A stretch of DNA of 64,000 nt from Flavobacterium panacagri (lineage in GTDB: Bacteria; Bacteroidota; Bacteroidia; Flavobacteriales; Flavobacteriaceae): assembly GCF_030378165.1 (NCBI RefSeq), contig NZ_CP119766.1:992001-1056000 (forward strand), written 5' to 3'. A program made the position numbers and the translations under genes. The notes below the pieces were generated by a model. The model did no database searches. It was not told the origin of the DNA and worked only from the letters and a program-made list of their open reading frames with translations. Shown here piece after piece: positions 8,757 to 17,795 of this stretch; within the stretch, counting starts at the first letter, position 1, and every line of letters starts with the position of its first letter.

Positions 8757-8891
8757 TTTGAACCAATCTCATTCAAAATCAAAAAGAGCATCACAAAAAA
8801 CAAAGCTTTAATGAGGAATATTTAAATTTTCTGAATAAATTTAGCATCCAATACGATGAAAAATTTATTTTTGAAAATCTAAAATAATACC

Positions 8892-9638
8892 ATGAAAACC
8901 CCAATTTTCTTTTCCTTACTACTTTTAATCGGATGTCAAAACAAACCTACTAATCCAGAAGCCGTTACAGAATTGCCCGTGCCGCAAGAAATTGCTATGA
9001 TCACAAACGATGATACTGCTGATGAACGTGCTCTTCGAACGGATACTATTTATCTTTCTGAAGATAAAAATAGTTCAATTACACATGTTTTAGCAAATCT
9101 TGTAGATCTAAAGGCCGATCAGGACAGCATAATGACTTCAAAGTTCAGATTGGATTTTTATCAGAATAAAAACAAATTGATTTCTTCTAAAGTTGTCATT
9201 AAAAATTACGAGAAAGGATCAGAATGGGGAGGCTCTATTGGTTTAACCAATACTTCTCATAAAAATTCTCCTTTCATACAGCTAGGTTTTGGATATCCTG
9301 CTTGTGGTTATGTACATGAAAACTATTTGTATTACTTCAAAAACAATTCTTTACAGCTTGTTCATCAATGGAATACCATGTCAGACAGCGGTTGGGGAAA
9401 TTGGCTGGAAATTGTAAATCCTTCTAATGATTCTGATCCAAAATCTTTTTATTGCAAAACTGTTGCATTTGTGCCGGCAGATGAAGATGACAACATGGAC
9501 ATGGGAGTTCTTACACACTCAGATTCAATTAGTTTTGAATTAAACGGAAACCAATGGAGCAAGAAATTATTATCAGCAAAAGACAAAGCATACTTTCAAA
9601 AAAAGATGACTTTTGATCAATTCAACAGTACCGAATAA
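8892..9638 (+). CDS. Lipoprotein, function unknown
   Basis: The protein has 248 residues with a lipoprotein signal peptide and lipobox LLIG-Cys15 (SPaseII type), so it is membrane-anchored and faces the periplasm or surface. The mature part is polar, with a conserved-looking cysteine pair region (GFGYPACGY) and no recognised domain. It stands alone between the SpmAB-type gene and fumarase, with a 135-base AT-rich leader. Confidence 0.65.
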   Translation: MKTPIFFSLLLLIGCQNKPTNPEAVTELPVPQEIAMITNDDTADERALRTDTIYLSEDKNSSITHVLANLVDLKADQDSIMTSKFRLDFYQNKNKLISSKVVIKNYEKGSEWGGSIGLTNTSHKNSPFIQLGFGYPACGYVHENYLYYFKNNSLQLVHQWNTMSDSGWGNWLEIVNPSNDSDPKSFYCKTVAFVPADEDDNMDMGVLTHSDSISFELNGNQWSKKLLSAKDKAYFQKKMTFDQFNSTE

Positions 9639-9686
9639 AACTGTCTAGAAGGCCTTATTCAAATTCTTTCTTAGGTAAATAATTTC

Positions 9687-9694
9687 TAAATTTG
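9687..9694 (+). promoter_or_regulatory. Candidate -7 promoter element for fumarase
   Basis: TAAATTTG fits the Bacteroidota -7 box TAnnTTTG and lies 18 bases before the fumarase ATG, giving a very short A-rich leader. No obvious -33 element was found. Confidence 0.4.
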
Positions 9695-9711
9695 TAAAAA
9701 AAAACAAAGCA

Positions 9712-11316
9712 ATGATTGATTTTATATACCAAGATCCTTATCCGATCTTAAAGGACGATACGCAGTATCGCAAAATCACCTCAGATTTTGTGAAAGTGGA
9801 GCAATTTGGAGAACGTGAAGTTTTAACTGTTGATCCAAAAGGTTTAGAATTATTAGCTGAAGAAGCTTTAACTGATGTTTCGTTTATGTTGCGAACGACA
9901 CATTTGCAAAAACTAAGAAAAATTCTAGACGATCCAGAAGCTACAGACAACGATCGTTTTGTTGCTTACAATTTACTTCAAAATGCTTCAGTAGCAGCCG
10001 AAGGTCAGTTACCGAGTTGTCAGGATACAGGAACAGCTATTGTAATGGCTAAAAAAGGAGAAAGCATCTTTACTGGTGTTGATGATGCTGAATGGTTGAG
10101 CCGAGGAATTTTTAATACATACCAAAAAAGAAACTTACGTTATTCGCAGATTGTTCCGATTTCGATGTTTGAAGAAAAGAATTCAGGTTCAAATCTTCCA
10201 GCTCAAATCGACATTTATGCTAAAAAAGGAACTTCTTATGACTTTTTGTTTATGGCAAAAGGCGGAGGATCTGCTAACAAAACATACTTATACCAACAAA
10301 CAAAATCTTTGTTGAATGAAAAATCATTAGATGAATTCATTCGCACCAAAATTAAAGATTTAGGAACTTCTGCTTGTCCTCCATACCACTTAGCTTTAGT
10401 AATAGGTGGAACTTCTGCTGAAGCGAACTTAAGTGCTGTTAAAAAAGCTTCTGCAGGATATTATGATCATCTTCCAACTACTGGAAACATGGCTGGTCAG
10501 GCTTTTCGTGATCACGAATGGGAAGAACGTGTTCAGAAAATCTGTCAGGAAAGTGCTATCGGAGCACAGTTTGGTGGAAAATACTTCACACATGACGTTC
10601 GTGTAATTCGTTTACCACGTCACGCGGCTTCTTGTCCAGTTGGATTAGGCGTTTCTTGTTCTGCGGATAGAAATATCAAAGGAAAAATTACTAAAGAAGG
10701 AATCTTTGTTGAGCAGTTGGAAGTAAATCCAAAACAGTTTTTACCAGAAACAGCGCCGCATTTAGAAGCTCCTGTAGAAATTGATTTAGATCAGCCAATG
10801 GCAGATATTTTAGCTAAATTATCTCAATATCCAGTTAAAACACGTTTAAAATTAAACGGAACTGTAATTGTTGCCCGAGATATTGCTCACGCCAAAATCA
10901 AAGAATTATTAGACGCTGGAAAACCAATGCCTGATTATTTCAAAAATCACCCCGTTTATTATGCTGGTCCTGCTAAAACACCAGACGGAATGGCTTCTGG
11001 AAGTTTTGGCCCAACTACTGCCGGCCGTATGGATGTTTATGTAGATGAATTCCAGAAAAATGGTGGAAGTATGATTATGCTTGCAAAAGGAAATCGTACC
11101 AAACAAGTTACGGATGCCTGCAACAAATACGGCGGATTCTATTTAGGTTCTATTGGAGGTCCTGCAGCTATTTTGGCTCAAGACAACATTCTTAAAGTGG
11201 AAGTAGTTGATTTTGAAGAATTAGGAATGGAAGCCGTTCGTAAAATTACTGTGAAAGATTTCCCTGCGTTTATTATTACAGATGATAAAGGAAATGATTT
11301 CTTTGCTAATTTATAA
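9712..11316 (+). CDS. fumA: Class I (iron-sulfur) fumarate hydratase
   Basis: The enzyme hydrates fumarate to malate in the TCA cycle. The protein has 534 residues, close to the 548 of E. coli FumA/FumB. The three ligands of the catalytic 4Fe-4S cluster are visible: Cys103 (PSCQDTGTA), Cys222 ([10 protein letters not shown]) and Cys316 (GVSCSADR), each two residues offset from the E. coli positions 105, 224 and 318. Both the alpha (N-terminal) and beta (C-terminal, [24 protein letters not shown]) domains are fused as in FumA. FumA and FumB cannot be told apart by sequence alone, so the symbol denotes the class. The cluster makes it oxygen- and superoxide-sensitive, notable for an aerobe. Confidence 0.93.
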   Translation: MIDFIYQDPYPILKDDTQYRKITSDFVKVEQFGEREVLTVDPKGLELLAEEALTDVSFMLRTTHLQKLRKILDDPEATDNDRFVAYNLLQNASVAAEGQLPSCQDTGTAIVMAKKGESIFTGVDDAEWLSRGIFNTYQKRNLRYSQIVPISMFEEKNSGSNLPAQIDIYAKKGTSYDFLFMAKGGGSANKTYLYQQTKSLLNEKSLDEFIRTKIKDLGTSACPPYHLALVIGGTSAEANLSAVKKASAGYYDHLPTTGNMAGQAFRDHEWEERVQKICQESAIGAQFGGKYFTHDVRVIRLPRHAASCPVGLGVSCSADRNIKGKITKEGIFVEQLEVNPKQFLPETAPHLEAPVEIDLDQPMADILAKLSQYPVKTRLKLNGTVIVARDIAHAKIKELLDAGKPMPDYFKNHPVYYAGPAKTPDGMASGSFGPTTAGRMDVYVDEFQKNGGSMIMLAKGNRTKQVTDACNKYGGFYLGSIGGPAAILAQDNILKVEVVDFEELGMEAVRKITVKDFPAFIITDDKGNDFFANL

Positions 11317-11320
11317 TTTT

Positions 11321-11433
11321 TTGCCACAAAGGCACTAAGACACAAAGTTTTTTATAAAAGTTAAACCGCTCATAGAGCGGTTTCTTTATTTCTATATTAA
11401 ATAAAACTTAGCGTCTTAGAGCCTTTGTGGCAA
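11321..11433. repeat. Long inverted repeat between convergent genes
   Basis: The 31-base arm 11321-11351 (starts ttgccacaaaggcactaag) pairs with 11403-11433 at 27 of 31 positions. It encloses the fumarase terminator hairpin and touches the stop of the PAS gene, filling nearly the whole intergenic space. Confidence 0.75.
11363..11390 (+). terminator. Intrinsic terminator of fumarase
   Basis: The 9-bp stem aaaccgctc / gagcggttt (11363-11371 with 11375-11383) has a 3-base loop and is followed by the T-rich tail tctttattt. Confidence 0.75.
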
Positions 11434-11434
11434 A

Positions 11435-11935
11435 TCAAGCACTTAAATCCTGCTTTTCAAAAGCTATAAAATGGGAAACTTCTCCTTTTAGGTTATAAAC
11501 TGGCGAAGCATCAATTTTACATTTATATGTTTTCCCATTTTTTCTGTAGTTATCCAGTGTTTTTTTAAATGGAATTTTCTTCGCCAAAGCTTCTCTGATT
11601 TCTTTCAAAGTCTTTTTTGAAGTAGTAGGTCCTTGAAACATCTTTGGTGTTTTGCCTAAAATTTCTTCTGCTTTGTAACCCGTCATTTTTTTGATACCAC
11701 TCGAAACGAAAACAATTTTCAAATCTAAATCAGTTACCACAACAACTTCTTCTTTGATTCTTTCTTTGATATTCAGCTTTTTTTCATCCCAGGTAAATTG
11801 AGTAGAAATCTGATCCACCTTTTCCAAATCAGCAGTTAAATCTTTTAATTCTTTTACATATTCATAATGAAAATCCCAAGAAAGAATCGGAACAGTATTT
11901 CGTTGCAATAAATCGTCAGAGTTTGTATCTTTCAT
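11435..11935 (-). CDS. Stand-alone PAS domain protein
   Basis: The protein has 166 residues. A PAS domain spans about residues 58-160: VVVTDLDLKIVFVSSGIKKMTGYKAEEILGK, then MFQGP, then the strand pair YKCKIDASPVYNLKGEVSHFIAFEKQD. The photoactive LOV cysteine motif (NCRFLQ) is replaced here by TPKMFQ, so flavin photochemistry is unlikely. There is no kinase, cyclase or DNA-binding domain attached, so it would have to signal through a partner. The N-terminal ~55 residues are helical and may form a coiled coil. The ligand is unknown. Confidence 0.75.
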   Translation of the reverse strand: MKDTNSDDLLQRNTVPILSWDFHYEYVKELKDLTADLEKVDQISTQFTWDEKKLNIKERIKEEVVVVTDLDLKIVFVSSGIKKMTGYKAEEILGKTPKMFQGPTTSKKTLKEIREALAKKIPFKKTLDNYRKNGKTYKCKIDASPVYNLKGEVSHFIAFEKQDLSA

Positions 11936-12037
11936 ATAAACCTAGTTTAGATCATCAACAAATGTTTTCTTTCAAAGGTAAATTAAAAACCCCATTACCC
12001 CCTAACTATTACTGTGATATATGTGTTAAAAATAGTA

Positions 12038-13120
12038 CTAAAACATAAATTTTAGTTGCACAACTACAGCCTTTTTTTCTTCCGTATTTAAATTACTTAA
12101 AGAAATTCCGAGCAAACGAACCGAATCTTTCATTTTTTCCTGATATAACAATTCTTCCACGTTTTCCATAATCAAGCTTTTATCCGAAATAAAATACGGC
12201 AGGGTTTTACTTCTGGTTTGTTGTGAAAAATCGCTGTACTTAATCTTCAAAGTAATTGTTTTACCTGAAATATTGTGTCTTTTGAGCCGTTTTTCCAATG
12301 AAACTGCAATTCTTTCCAACTGTTCCATCATAAAAATCTCTGAAGAAAGATTAACATCAAAAGTATGTTCTGCTGCTACAGATTTGGTAATTCGAGACGA
12401 TTTTACTTCACTATTATGAATGCCACGAACGACATTGTAATAAAAAACTCCCGATTTCCCGAAGTGTTTTTCCAGAAATTCTAATGATTTACTTTTCAAA
12501 TCAGTTCCCGTAAAAATTCCAAGCTGATACATTTTTTCGGTTGTCACTTTTCCTACTCCATAAAATTTACGAATAGGCAGCTCTTCCAAAAAAGCTTCGA
12601 TTTCATCTGGATTTACTGTTTTTTGTCCGTTTGGTTTATTATAATCGCTGGCAATCTTGGCAACAAATTTATTAATTGAAATACCCGCAGAAGCTGTCAA
12701 ACCAACTTCACTGAGAATTCTTGATCTAATTTCTTGAGCTAGAAGACTTGCGCTTGGATTTCCTTTTTTATTTTGGGTAACATCCAAATACGCTTCATCA
12801 AGCGAAAGAGGTTCAACCAGATCAGTATATTCATGGAAGATTTTATGAATTTTAGATGAAATCTCTTTATAACGGTCAAATCTTGGGCGGACAAAGATGA
12901 TATCTGGACAGTATTTTTTAGCCAAAACCCCGCTGATCGCACTTCTAACACCAAATTTTCTAGCTTCATAACTTGCTGCCGAAACCACTCCTCTATTTTC
13001 TGAACCACCAACAGCAACCGGTTTTCCTCTTAATTCCGGATTATCCATCTGCTCTACCGATGCGTAAAAAGCATCCATATCAATGTGAATGATTTTGCGA
13101 TATGTTGGTGTTTCAGACAT
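12038..13120 (-). CDS. dinB: DNA polymerase IV (Y-family translesion polymerase)
   Basis: The protein has 360 residues, typical of DinB. The palm motif HIDMDAFYASVEQ gives metal ligand Asp14 and Tyr19 at the steric-gate position. SLDEAYLD gives catalytic Asp108-Glu109. The helix-hairpin-helix thumb (ELPIRKFYGVGKVTTEKM) and the little-finger domain follow. The C-terminal end, QLKFMF, fits the beta-clamp binding motif (Q-x-x-[LM]-x-F), so clamp recruitment is probably intact. It copies past damaged bases with low fidelity. No LexA box was recognised upstream. Confidence 0.95.
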   Translation of the reverse strand: MSETPTYRKIIHIDMDAFYASVEQMDNPELRGKPVAVGGSENRGVVSAASYEARKFGVRSAISGVLAKKYCPDIIFVRPRFDRYKEISSKIHKIFHEYTDLVEPLSLDEAYLDVTQNKKGNPSASLLAQEIRSRILSEVGLTASAGISINKFVAKIASDYNKPNGQKTVNPDEIEAFLEELPIRKFYGVGKVTTEKMYQLGIFTGTDLKSKSLEFLEKHFGKSGVFYYNVVRGIHNSEVKSSRITKSVAAEHTFDVNLSSEIFMMEQLERIAVSLEKRLKRHNISGKTITLKIKYSDFSQQTRSKTLPYFISDKSLIMENVEELLYQEKMKDSVRLLGISLSNLNTEEKKAVVVQLKFMF

Positions 13121-13225
13121 TATGCAAATTTACAGAGGAAAAGCAATAAAAAAACGCTGTAAATAGTTATAAATCATATCAATTTTTAAAGAACAGCAAC
13201 TAAAGAATCTCAAAAACAGATATAA

Positions 13226-13257
13226 AAAAAGCTGTAATTTATATCTTACAGCTTTTT
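13226..13257 (-). terminator. Intrinsic terminator of the lipoprotein gene at 13279
   Basis: The 12-bp stem aaaaagctgtaa / ttacagcttttt has a 7-base loop. On the minus strand it follows the lipoprotein stop by about 20 bases and ends in a T-run. Confidence 0.8.
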
Positions 13258-13278
13258 AAACTTATTCAAATTTCCTTT

Positions 13279-14376
13279 TTATTTAAGATTAACTCTAATT
13301 GGGAGTGCCTCGCTGGTATACGGCCCTACTCTTACAGCAACTGTACCTTCAAAAAAGGTTGCAGATTGGTCACTTACAAAGAAGAAATCATCTATTCCTG
13401 TGTTTTTTGGAATTACATAGTTAATTTCAGTACCAGCTGCATTGATATTTTTATTTGAAGTTTTACTCTCTGCATATAAAAAGATTTCTCCCGCTTTGTA
13501 CTTATCAGTAAAAATAAGCGCCGTTGTTACAATGTTGTAACGGTTATTTAATGACGGAATATACTCTTCATTAATGTTATAATTAAAGTTAAGTCCTTTC
13601 AGAATCAATGTCTCTCCTCCTTGAAAAATGTTTTTATTAATAGAACTAAGCTTTGGTAATTTTTCTGCTTGAACCACAATATCTTTTTCAAAATAATTAT
13701 TTATCAAATTATTATATCGCACAGACAAGAAATAATTTCCCTCAGGAACTCCAGTAGAAATTACAAACTCGATTTTTTTTGTTTGAGCATTTACAGAAAA
13801 ATCTAAATTATATTCTTTTAAAGTTTTTTTATCTTGCAGTGTAACGCTTTTAATACCAGTAGTCAATAAATTACTGGTAATAGTATTTTTGATATTTTGG
13901 AAATAAAGATAATCTGCAGTCGGTTTTTCTTGATTGTTAGCATTCAAGGTATATGACGACGGGTACGAATATTCCATTTCATTAAAAACTCCACTCTCTA
14001 CTAAAAAATAATCCGTATAAAGTTGATTTGTTATAGTATTTTTAATTACTAAAGTATAAAGTCCTTCTGATTTAGGGTGTGCCTTAAAATTTATTCTTTG
14101 AACATTAATATCACCGATAGAAGTTATAGTTCTTTCTACGTTTATTGCTTCAACAGGAACAGCATTACCATCATTATCTGTAAGTTTAAAATCCCAATGA
14201 CTTACATTATTATCAAAATTTAAAGCTAAAAAACTAATATCATGACTATTAACAGCTGGCAACATTACATCTTTCTCAAATTCAAGAAATGTAAATTGTT
14301 CTGATTTTTCATCTTCACTAGAACACGAAAAAAATATTACAGAAACAAGTACAAGGCAAATAAATTTTAATTTCAT
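13279..14376 (-). CDS. Lipoprotein with C-terminal IPT/TIG-like domain, function unknown
   Basis: The protein has 365 residues from the ATG at 14376; a longer in-frame start adds 19 residues ahead of a clear signal peptide and is rejected. The lipobox FFS-Cys is followed by SSEDE, an acidic stretch resembling the Bacteroidota lipoprotein export signal, so surface exposure is plausible. The mature part is beta-rich. The C-terminal ~125 residues (from LPKLSSINKNIFQGGETLILKGLNF) look like an IPT/TIG immunoglobulin-like domain. The gene is monocistronic with its own terminator. It may be a surface adhesin or glycan-binding protein; this is inference. Confidence 0.65.
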   Translation of the reverse strand: MKLKFICLVLVSVIFFSCSSEDEKSEQFTFLEFEKDVMLPAVNSHDISFLALNFDNNVSHWDFKLTDNDGNAVPVEAINVERTITSIGDINVQRINFKAHPKSEGLYTLVIKNTITNQLYTDYFLVESGVFNEMEYSYPSSYTLNANNQEKPTADYLYFQNIKNTITSNLLTTGIKSVTLQDKKTLKEYNLDFSVNAQTKKIEFVISTGVPEGNYFLSVRYNNLINNYFEKDIVVQAEKLPKLSSINKNIFQGGETLILKGLNFNYNINEEYIPSLNNRYNIVTTALIFTDKYKAGEIFLYAESKTSNKNINAAGTEINYVIPKNTGIDDFFFVSDQSATFFEGTVAVRVGPYTSEALPIRVNLK

Positions 14377-14511
14377 CTTAGTAGGTTTTGTTTTATAAAT
14401 TAGCGGCAAATATAGTATTAATAAACTATTCATTAAAAGGTATTTTAATAAGATAATATTCCTAAAAATTAAAGATTATCATCTTATTATTTTTAAACAA
14501 ATCATTTTCCT

Positions 14512-14519
14512 TATTTTTG
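14512..14519 (+). promoter_or_regulatory. Candidate -7 promoter element for the phosphatase gene
   Basis: TATTTTTG matches TAnnTTTG, 25 bases before the ATG at 14544, in an otherwise AT-rich divergent intergenic region. No -33 element is evident. Confidence 0.35.
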
Positions 14520-14543
14520 TTCTTCTACTCGAAAAATTAAATA

Positions 14544-15278
14544 ATGCGAACATTTGTTATAGGTGACATTCACGGCGGATTACTTGCACTTGAACAAGTG
14601 ATTCAAAGAGCTAAAGTTACCACAGAAGATACACTAATTTTTTTGGGCGATTATGTAGACGGCTGGAGTCAGTCTGTGGAAGTAATCGACTATTTGATTG
14701 ATTTAAAAAGCAAACAAAACTGTGTTTTTATTAGAGGAAACCATGATCAGCTGGCGTTGGACTGGCTAGAAGAAAGACACGATGATTTTGACGAAGAAAT
14801 GTGGTACAAACATGGCGGAAAAGCTACTGTTGAAGGTTACGCAAAAATTTCAGCAGATAAAAAGAGAACACATATTGAATTTCTAGAAAATCTTCAAGAC
14901 TATTATCTTGACGATCAAAACCGTTTGTTTGTTCATGCCGGATTTACCAATTTAAACGGCGTAAAATGGGAATATTTTTCTAAGCTTTTTTACTGGGACA
15001 GAACGCTTTGGGAAACTGCCCTTTCGTTAGATCCAAAATTAAAAGAGGATGATGTAAACTATCCGAAGAGATTTACCGTTTATAAAGAAGTTTACATTGG
15101 ACATACCCCAGTAACACGAATTGGACAAACAATTCCGGTAAACAGAGCCTGTGTTTGGAATGTCGATACGGGCGCAGCATTTAGAGGTCCGCTTACGATT
15201 TTGGATATCAATACCAAGGAATACTGGCAGAGCGAGCCCTTAAACGAATTGTATTTTAACGAAAAGGGTAGGAATTAA
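14544..15278 (+). CDS. PPP-type metallophosphoesterase (serine/threonine phosphatase or Ap4A hydrolase-like)
   Basis: The protein has 244 residues. The metallophosphoesterase signature is complete: GDIHGG (Asp8, His10), GDYVDG (Asp36), RGNHD (Asn66, His67), VHAGF, and the late histidine motif IGHTP followed by VDTGAAF. The short form fits bacterial PPP-family protein phosphatases such as PrpA and symmetrical Ap4A hydrolases; sequence alone does not decide between them. There is no signal peptide, so it is cytoplasmic. Confidence 0.8.
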   Translation: MRTFVIGDIHGGLLALEQVIQRAKVTTEDTLIFLGDYVDGWSQSVEVIDYLIDLKSKQNCVFIRGNHDQLALDWLEERHDDFDEEMWYKHGGKATVEGYAKISADKKRTHIEFLENLQDYYLDDQNRLFVHAGFTNLNGVKWEYFSKLFYWDRTLWETALSLDPKLKEDDVNYPKRFTVYKEVYIGHTPVTRIGQTIPVNRACVWNVDTGAAFRGPLTILDINTKEYWQSEPLNELYFNEKGRN

Positions 15279-15328
15279 TTTATTTAAAATTTATTTTTGC
15301 TTTTCAAAATAATTAATATTTAAAATTT

Positions 15329-15856
15329 ATGAAAAAGGTTATTACACTCTTGTTTTTAGTTTCATTCGGATTTATTAATGCGCAGCAAGCGTTTAGCGGT
15401 AAAGGCGATATTAAAGTAAACGTTGGTGCTAATTTACAAGATGGTGGTTCTGGAATTCAGGGATCTGTTGATTTTGGTTTAGGAGAAAACTTCTCTTTTG
15501 GTTTTGTTGCGAACTACATATTAGGATTTGACAATTTTAACGGTTTTTATAACGGCAGCACGAATACTTATTACAACGCAGAACCAGATTTCGGCGATCG
15601 CTTTGATGCAAAAGCAAGAATCAATGCCAACTTATCTAGTGTAATTGGTGTGCAGCAGTTAGACGTTTATCCTGGATTAAGCTTAGGTTTACATAACTTT
15701 GGCGGACATGTTGGTGGTCGTTATTTCTTTACCGAAGGATTTGGTGTTTTCACAGAAATTGGGTTTCCAATTGCAAAATATGGTTCAAACAATGATCCTT
15801 TCTATCATTTGAATAATCAAGCTACTTTTAGTTTAGGAGCTTCTTTTAATTTATAA
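15329..15856 (+). CDS. Secreted outer-membrane beta-barrel-like protein (DUF6646-like)
   Basis: The protein has 175 residues with a signal peptide of about 19 residues (cleavage near INAQ-QA). The mature part alternates Gly/aromatic beta strands and ends in FSLGASFNL, the typical terminal aromatic strand of an outer-membrane barrel. The strand motif YPGLSLGLHNFGGHVGGRYFFTEGFG is shared with a Flavobacterium family that I recall as DUF6646; that name is from memory. It follows the phosphatase by 50 bases. Confidence 0.6.
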   Translation: MKKVITLLFLVSFGFINAQQAFSGKGDIKVNVGANLQDGGSGIQGSVDFGLGENFSFGFVANYILGFDNFNGFYNGSTNTYYNAEPDFGDRFDAKARINANLSSVIGVQQLDVYPGLSLGLHNFGGHVGGRYFFTEGFGVFTEIGFPIAKYGSNNDPFYHLNNQATFSLGASFNL

Positions 15857-15866
15857 TATTTTGTTG

Positions 15867-16093
15867 TTTAACCGCAAGGTACGCTAAGATTTACGCAAAG
15901 CACGCAAGATTTTTTAATCTCGCAAAGACGCAAAGATGTTTTTTAAAATCTCAACAACGAAAAATAAAAAAACGCTCGTTTGAGCGTTTTTTTATTTTTT
16001 TACTTTGTGACTCTGCGTATTTGCGAGACCATAACATTACATAATACCTGTTTTGTGTGTCCTTCGTAAATCTTAGCGTACCTTGCGGTTAAA
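15867..16093. repeat. Nested long inverted repeat with central terminator
   Basis: The outer arms 15867-15900 and 16061-16093 are complementary over about 31 of 34 bases (core accgcaaggtacgctaagat). A second inner pair (around 15917-15937 and 16003-16027, 'ctcgcaaagacgcaaag' against 'ctctgcgtatttgcgag') is looser. The element sits between convergent genes. Confidence 0.75.
15966..15992. terminator. Bidirectional intrinsic terminator
   Basis: The stem aaaaaacgctc / gagcgtttttt with a 4-base loop (gttt) is flanked by A- and T-runs, and serves the convergent barrel protein and scoB genes. Confidence 0.8.
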
Positions 16094-16097
16094 AAAT

Positions 16098-16751
16098 CTA
16101 GATTACCATCTCAGGAATTTCTCCTTCAATAATCAAATCAGCTTCGGTTGAAGCGATGATGTGCTCGACTGAGATACCTGGCGCTCGTTCTAAGAGCTTA
16201 AAACCTTTTTCTGTTACTTCGAGAACCGCAAGCTCTGTTACGACTTTTTTAACGCATCCTACGCCCGTTAATGGCAAAGTACATCTTTTTAAGATTTTGG
16301 ACTCTCCTGCTTTGTTTACATGCATCATGGCAACGATTATATTTTCAGCGGAAGCTACTAAATCCATTGCGCCTCCCATTCCTTTTACCATTTTACCTGG
16401 AATTTTCCAGTTGGCGATATCGCCATTTTCAGAAACTTCCATTGCGCCTAGAATCGTCAAATCTACTTTTTGGCTTCGGATCATTCCAAAACTAAACGCC
16501 GAATCAAAGAAACTTGCTCCCGGCAATGTTGTTATAGTTTGTTTTCCTGCATTAATAATATCGGCGTCTTCTTCTCCTTCAAACGGAAAAGGCCCCATTC
16601 CGAGAACGCCGTTTTCACTTTGAAATTCAACTGCAATATCTTCTCTAACATAATTGGCCACCAATGTTGGAATTCCAATACCCAGATTCACAAAATATCG
16701 GTCTTTAACTTCCTTTGCAATTCGTTTTGCTATATCTTCTTTTGTTAACAT
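16098..16751 (-). CDS. scoB: 3-oxoacid CoA-transferase subunit B
   Basis: This is the beta subunit of a succinyl-CoA:3-oxoacid (acetoacetate) CoA-transferase, which moves CoA between succinyl-CoA and acetoacetate in ketone and branched-chain amino acid breakdown. The protein has 217 residues, the standard size. The catalytic glutamate lies in the SENG motif (Glu46, QSENGVLGMGPFPFEGEED), and the glycine-rich KMVKGMGGAMDL loop is intact. Its partner subunit A is at 17796, on the same strand but separated by a beta-lactamase gene, an unusual arrangement. The substrate pair could also be acetate-type (AtoDA). Confidence 0.88.
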   Translation of the reverse strand: MLTKEDIAKRIAKEVKDRYFVNLGIGIPTLVANYVREDIAVEFQSENGVLGMGPFPFEGEEDADIINAGKQTITTLPGASFFDSAFSFGMIRSQKVDLTILGAMEVSENGDIANWKIPGKMVKGMGGAMDLVASAENIIVAMMHVNKAGESKILKRCTLPLTGVGCVKKVVTELAVLEVTEKGFKLLERAPGISVEHIIASTEADLIIEGEIPEMVI

Positions 16752-16813
16752 ATCTCAAATGTGTTAATTAGTCAATTTTATAATTAGATAATTGATTTGA
16801 TCATCCTAATTCT

Positions 16814-17704
16814 CTAATTCTTTTTTGCAAAATAATTCCAAGTTGCCTTGGTTATATCTGCGATTATTTTCTCTGTGTCTTCTCTCTTTTCTGTAATTTC
16901 TTTTAAATAAACAGAAACAATGAGATGTTTTTCACTTGGAAGTTTTACAATACCAACATCGTTCATAGCAACTCTCAAATTATGATCATTTGTACCTGAA
17001 ATTCCAGTTCTATGCGCTAATTCTGTTCCTTCAGGAAGTCCTGCTTTCATCCACGTTAATCCTCTTGAAGTTTCTATCATGATTTGATACAAATACTTTG
17101 TTGTTGTTTCTTTCAGAATCTCTCCTTTATAGAATTTCTCCAGCAATTCTGTTGTTGCCAAAGGAGTTGTTGTATTTATATAAAGTTTTTCCCAAGTTTT
17201 CATCTGTTCTTCATTCACTTTAATGACAAAGTCTTTGATTCCCTGCTTATTTATAAATTTCTGAACTTCTTTAGTTCCTCCAACCAAATTAATTAAAATA
17301 TCGCATCCGTTATTATCACTGTGCGAAACGGTATATCTAAGTAATTTGTCTAAAGTCAGATTTACATTTCCGTTTGGATAATCTTCCATCATCGGACTCC
17401 AAGTATTTTCATGTAAATCTTTCTTTTTTATGAAGATATCCTGAGTTAACGAAAGCTTTCCTTCATCCACTTTATTTAAAACAGCCAGTGCAATATGAAA
17501 TTTAAAAACACTCATTAAAGGCATTTTCAAATTTCCATTAATGCTTAAAGTATCTTTATCTTCAATGTTTTTTATTGAAACTCCAACAGTAGCATTTTTA
17601 TTCGCAATAATCTGTTTGAGTTCTTGACGAAGTTCATTTGTTTGAGCAGCACTTTTCAATGAAATAAAAGAAAGCATTAAGCAACAAAAAAGGTTTTTTA
17701 TCAT
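16814..17704 (-). CDS. bla: Class A beta-lactamase (Bacteroidota CfxA/PER/CIA-like group)
   Basis: This serine hydrolase opens the beta-lactam ring in the periplasm. The protein has 296 residues with a signal peptide (residues 1-20, cut near SAA-QT). The active-site motifs are present: SVFK (Ser65, Lys68), SDN (Ser129-Asn131), the omega-loop glutamate in NEEQM (about Glu165), and HRTG (residues 231-234), where the common KTG lysine is Arg. The block SVFKFHIALAVL is typical of the A2 subgroup found in Bacteroidota. The gene is encoded between scoB and scoA with gaps of 62 and 91 bases on the same strand. The hydrolysis spectrum cannot be predicted. It is probably a chromosomal, long-resident gene, as no mobile element adjoins it. 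Confidence 0.85.
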   Translation of the reverse strand: MIKNLFCCLMLSFISLKSAAQTNELRQELKQIIANKNATVGVSIKNIEDKDTLSINGNLKMPLMSVFKFHIALAVLNKVDEGKLSLTQDIFIKKKDLHENTWSPMMEDYPNGNVNLTLDKLLRYTVSHSDNNGCDILINLVGGTKEVQKFINKQGIKDFVIKVNEEQMKTWEKLYINTTTPLATTELLEKFYKGEILKETTTKYLYQIMIETSRGLTWMKAGLPEGTELAHRTGISGTNDHNLRVAMNDVGIVKLPSEKHLIVSVYLKEITEKREDTEKIIADITKATWNYFAKKN

Positions 17705-17795
17705 TTTTTAATGAATCAAAAGTTATTTTATGGTTAGATTATACTTTAAATAACACTATTTAATTACCATATTATCAAAACATATACCTATACAA

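Noticed and set aside
16156..16623. 155-codon + strand frame opposite scoB
   Set aside because: Entirely antisense to a conserved enzyme gene; no start context or family.
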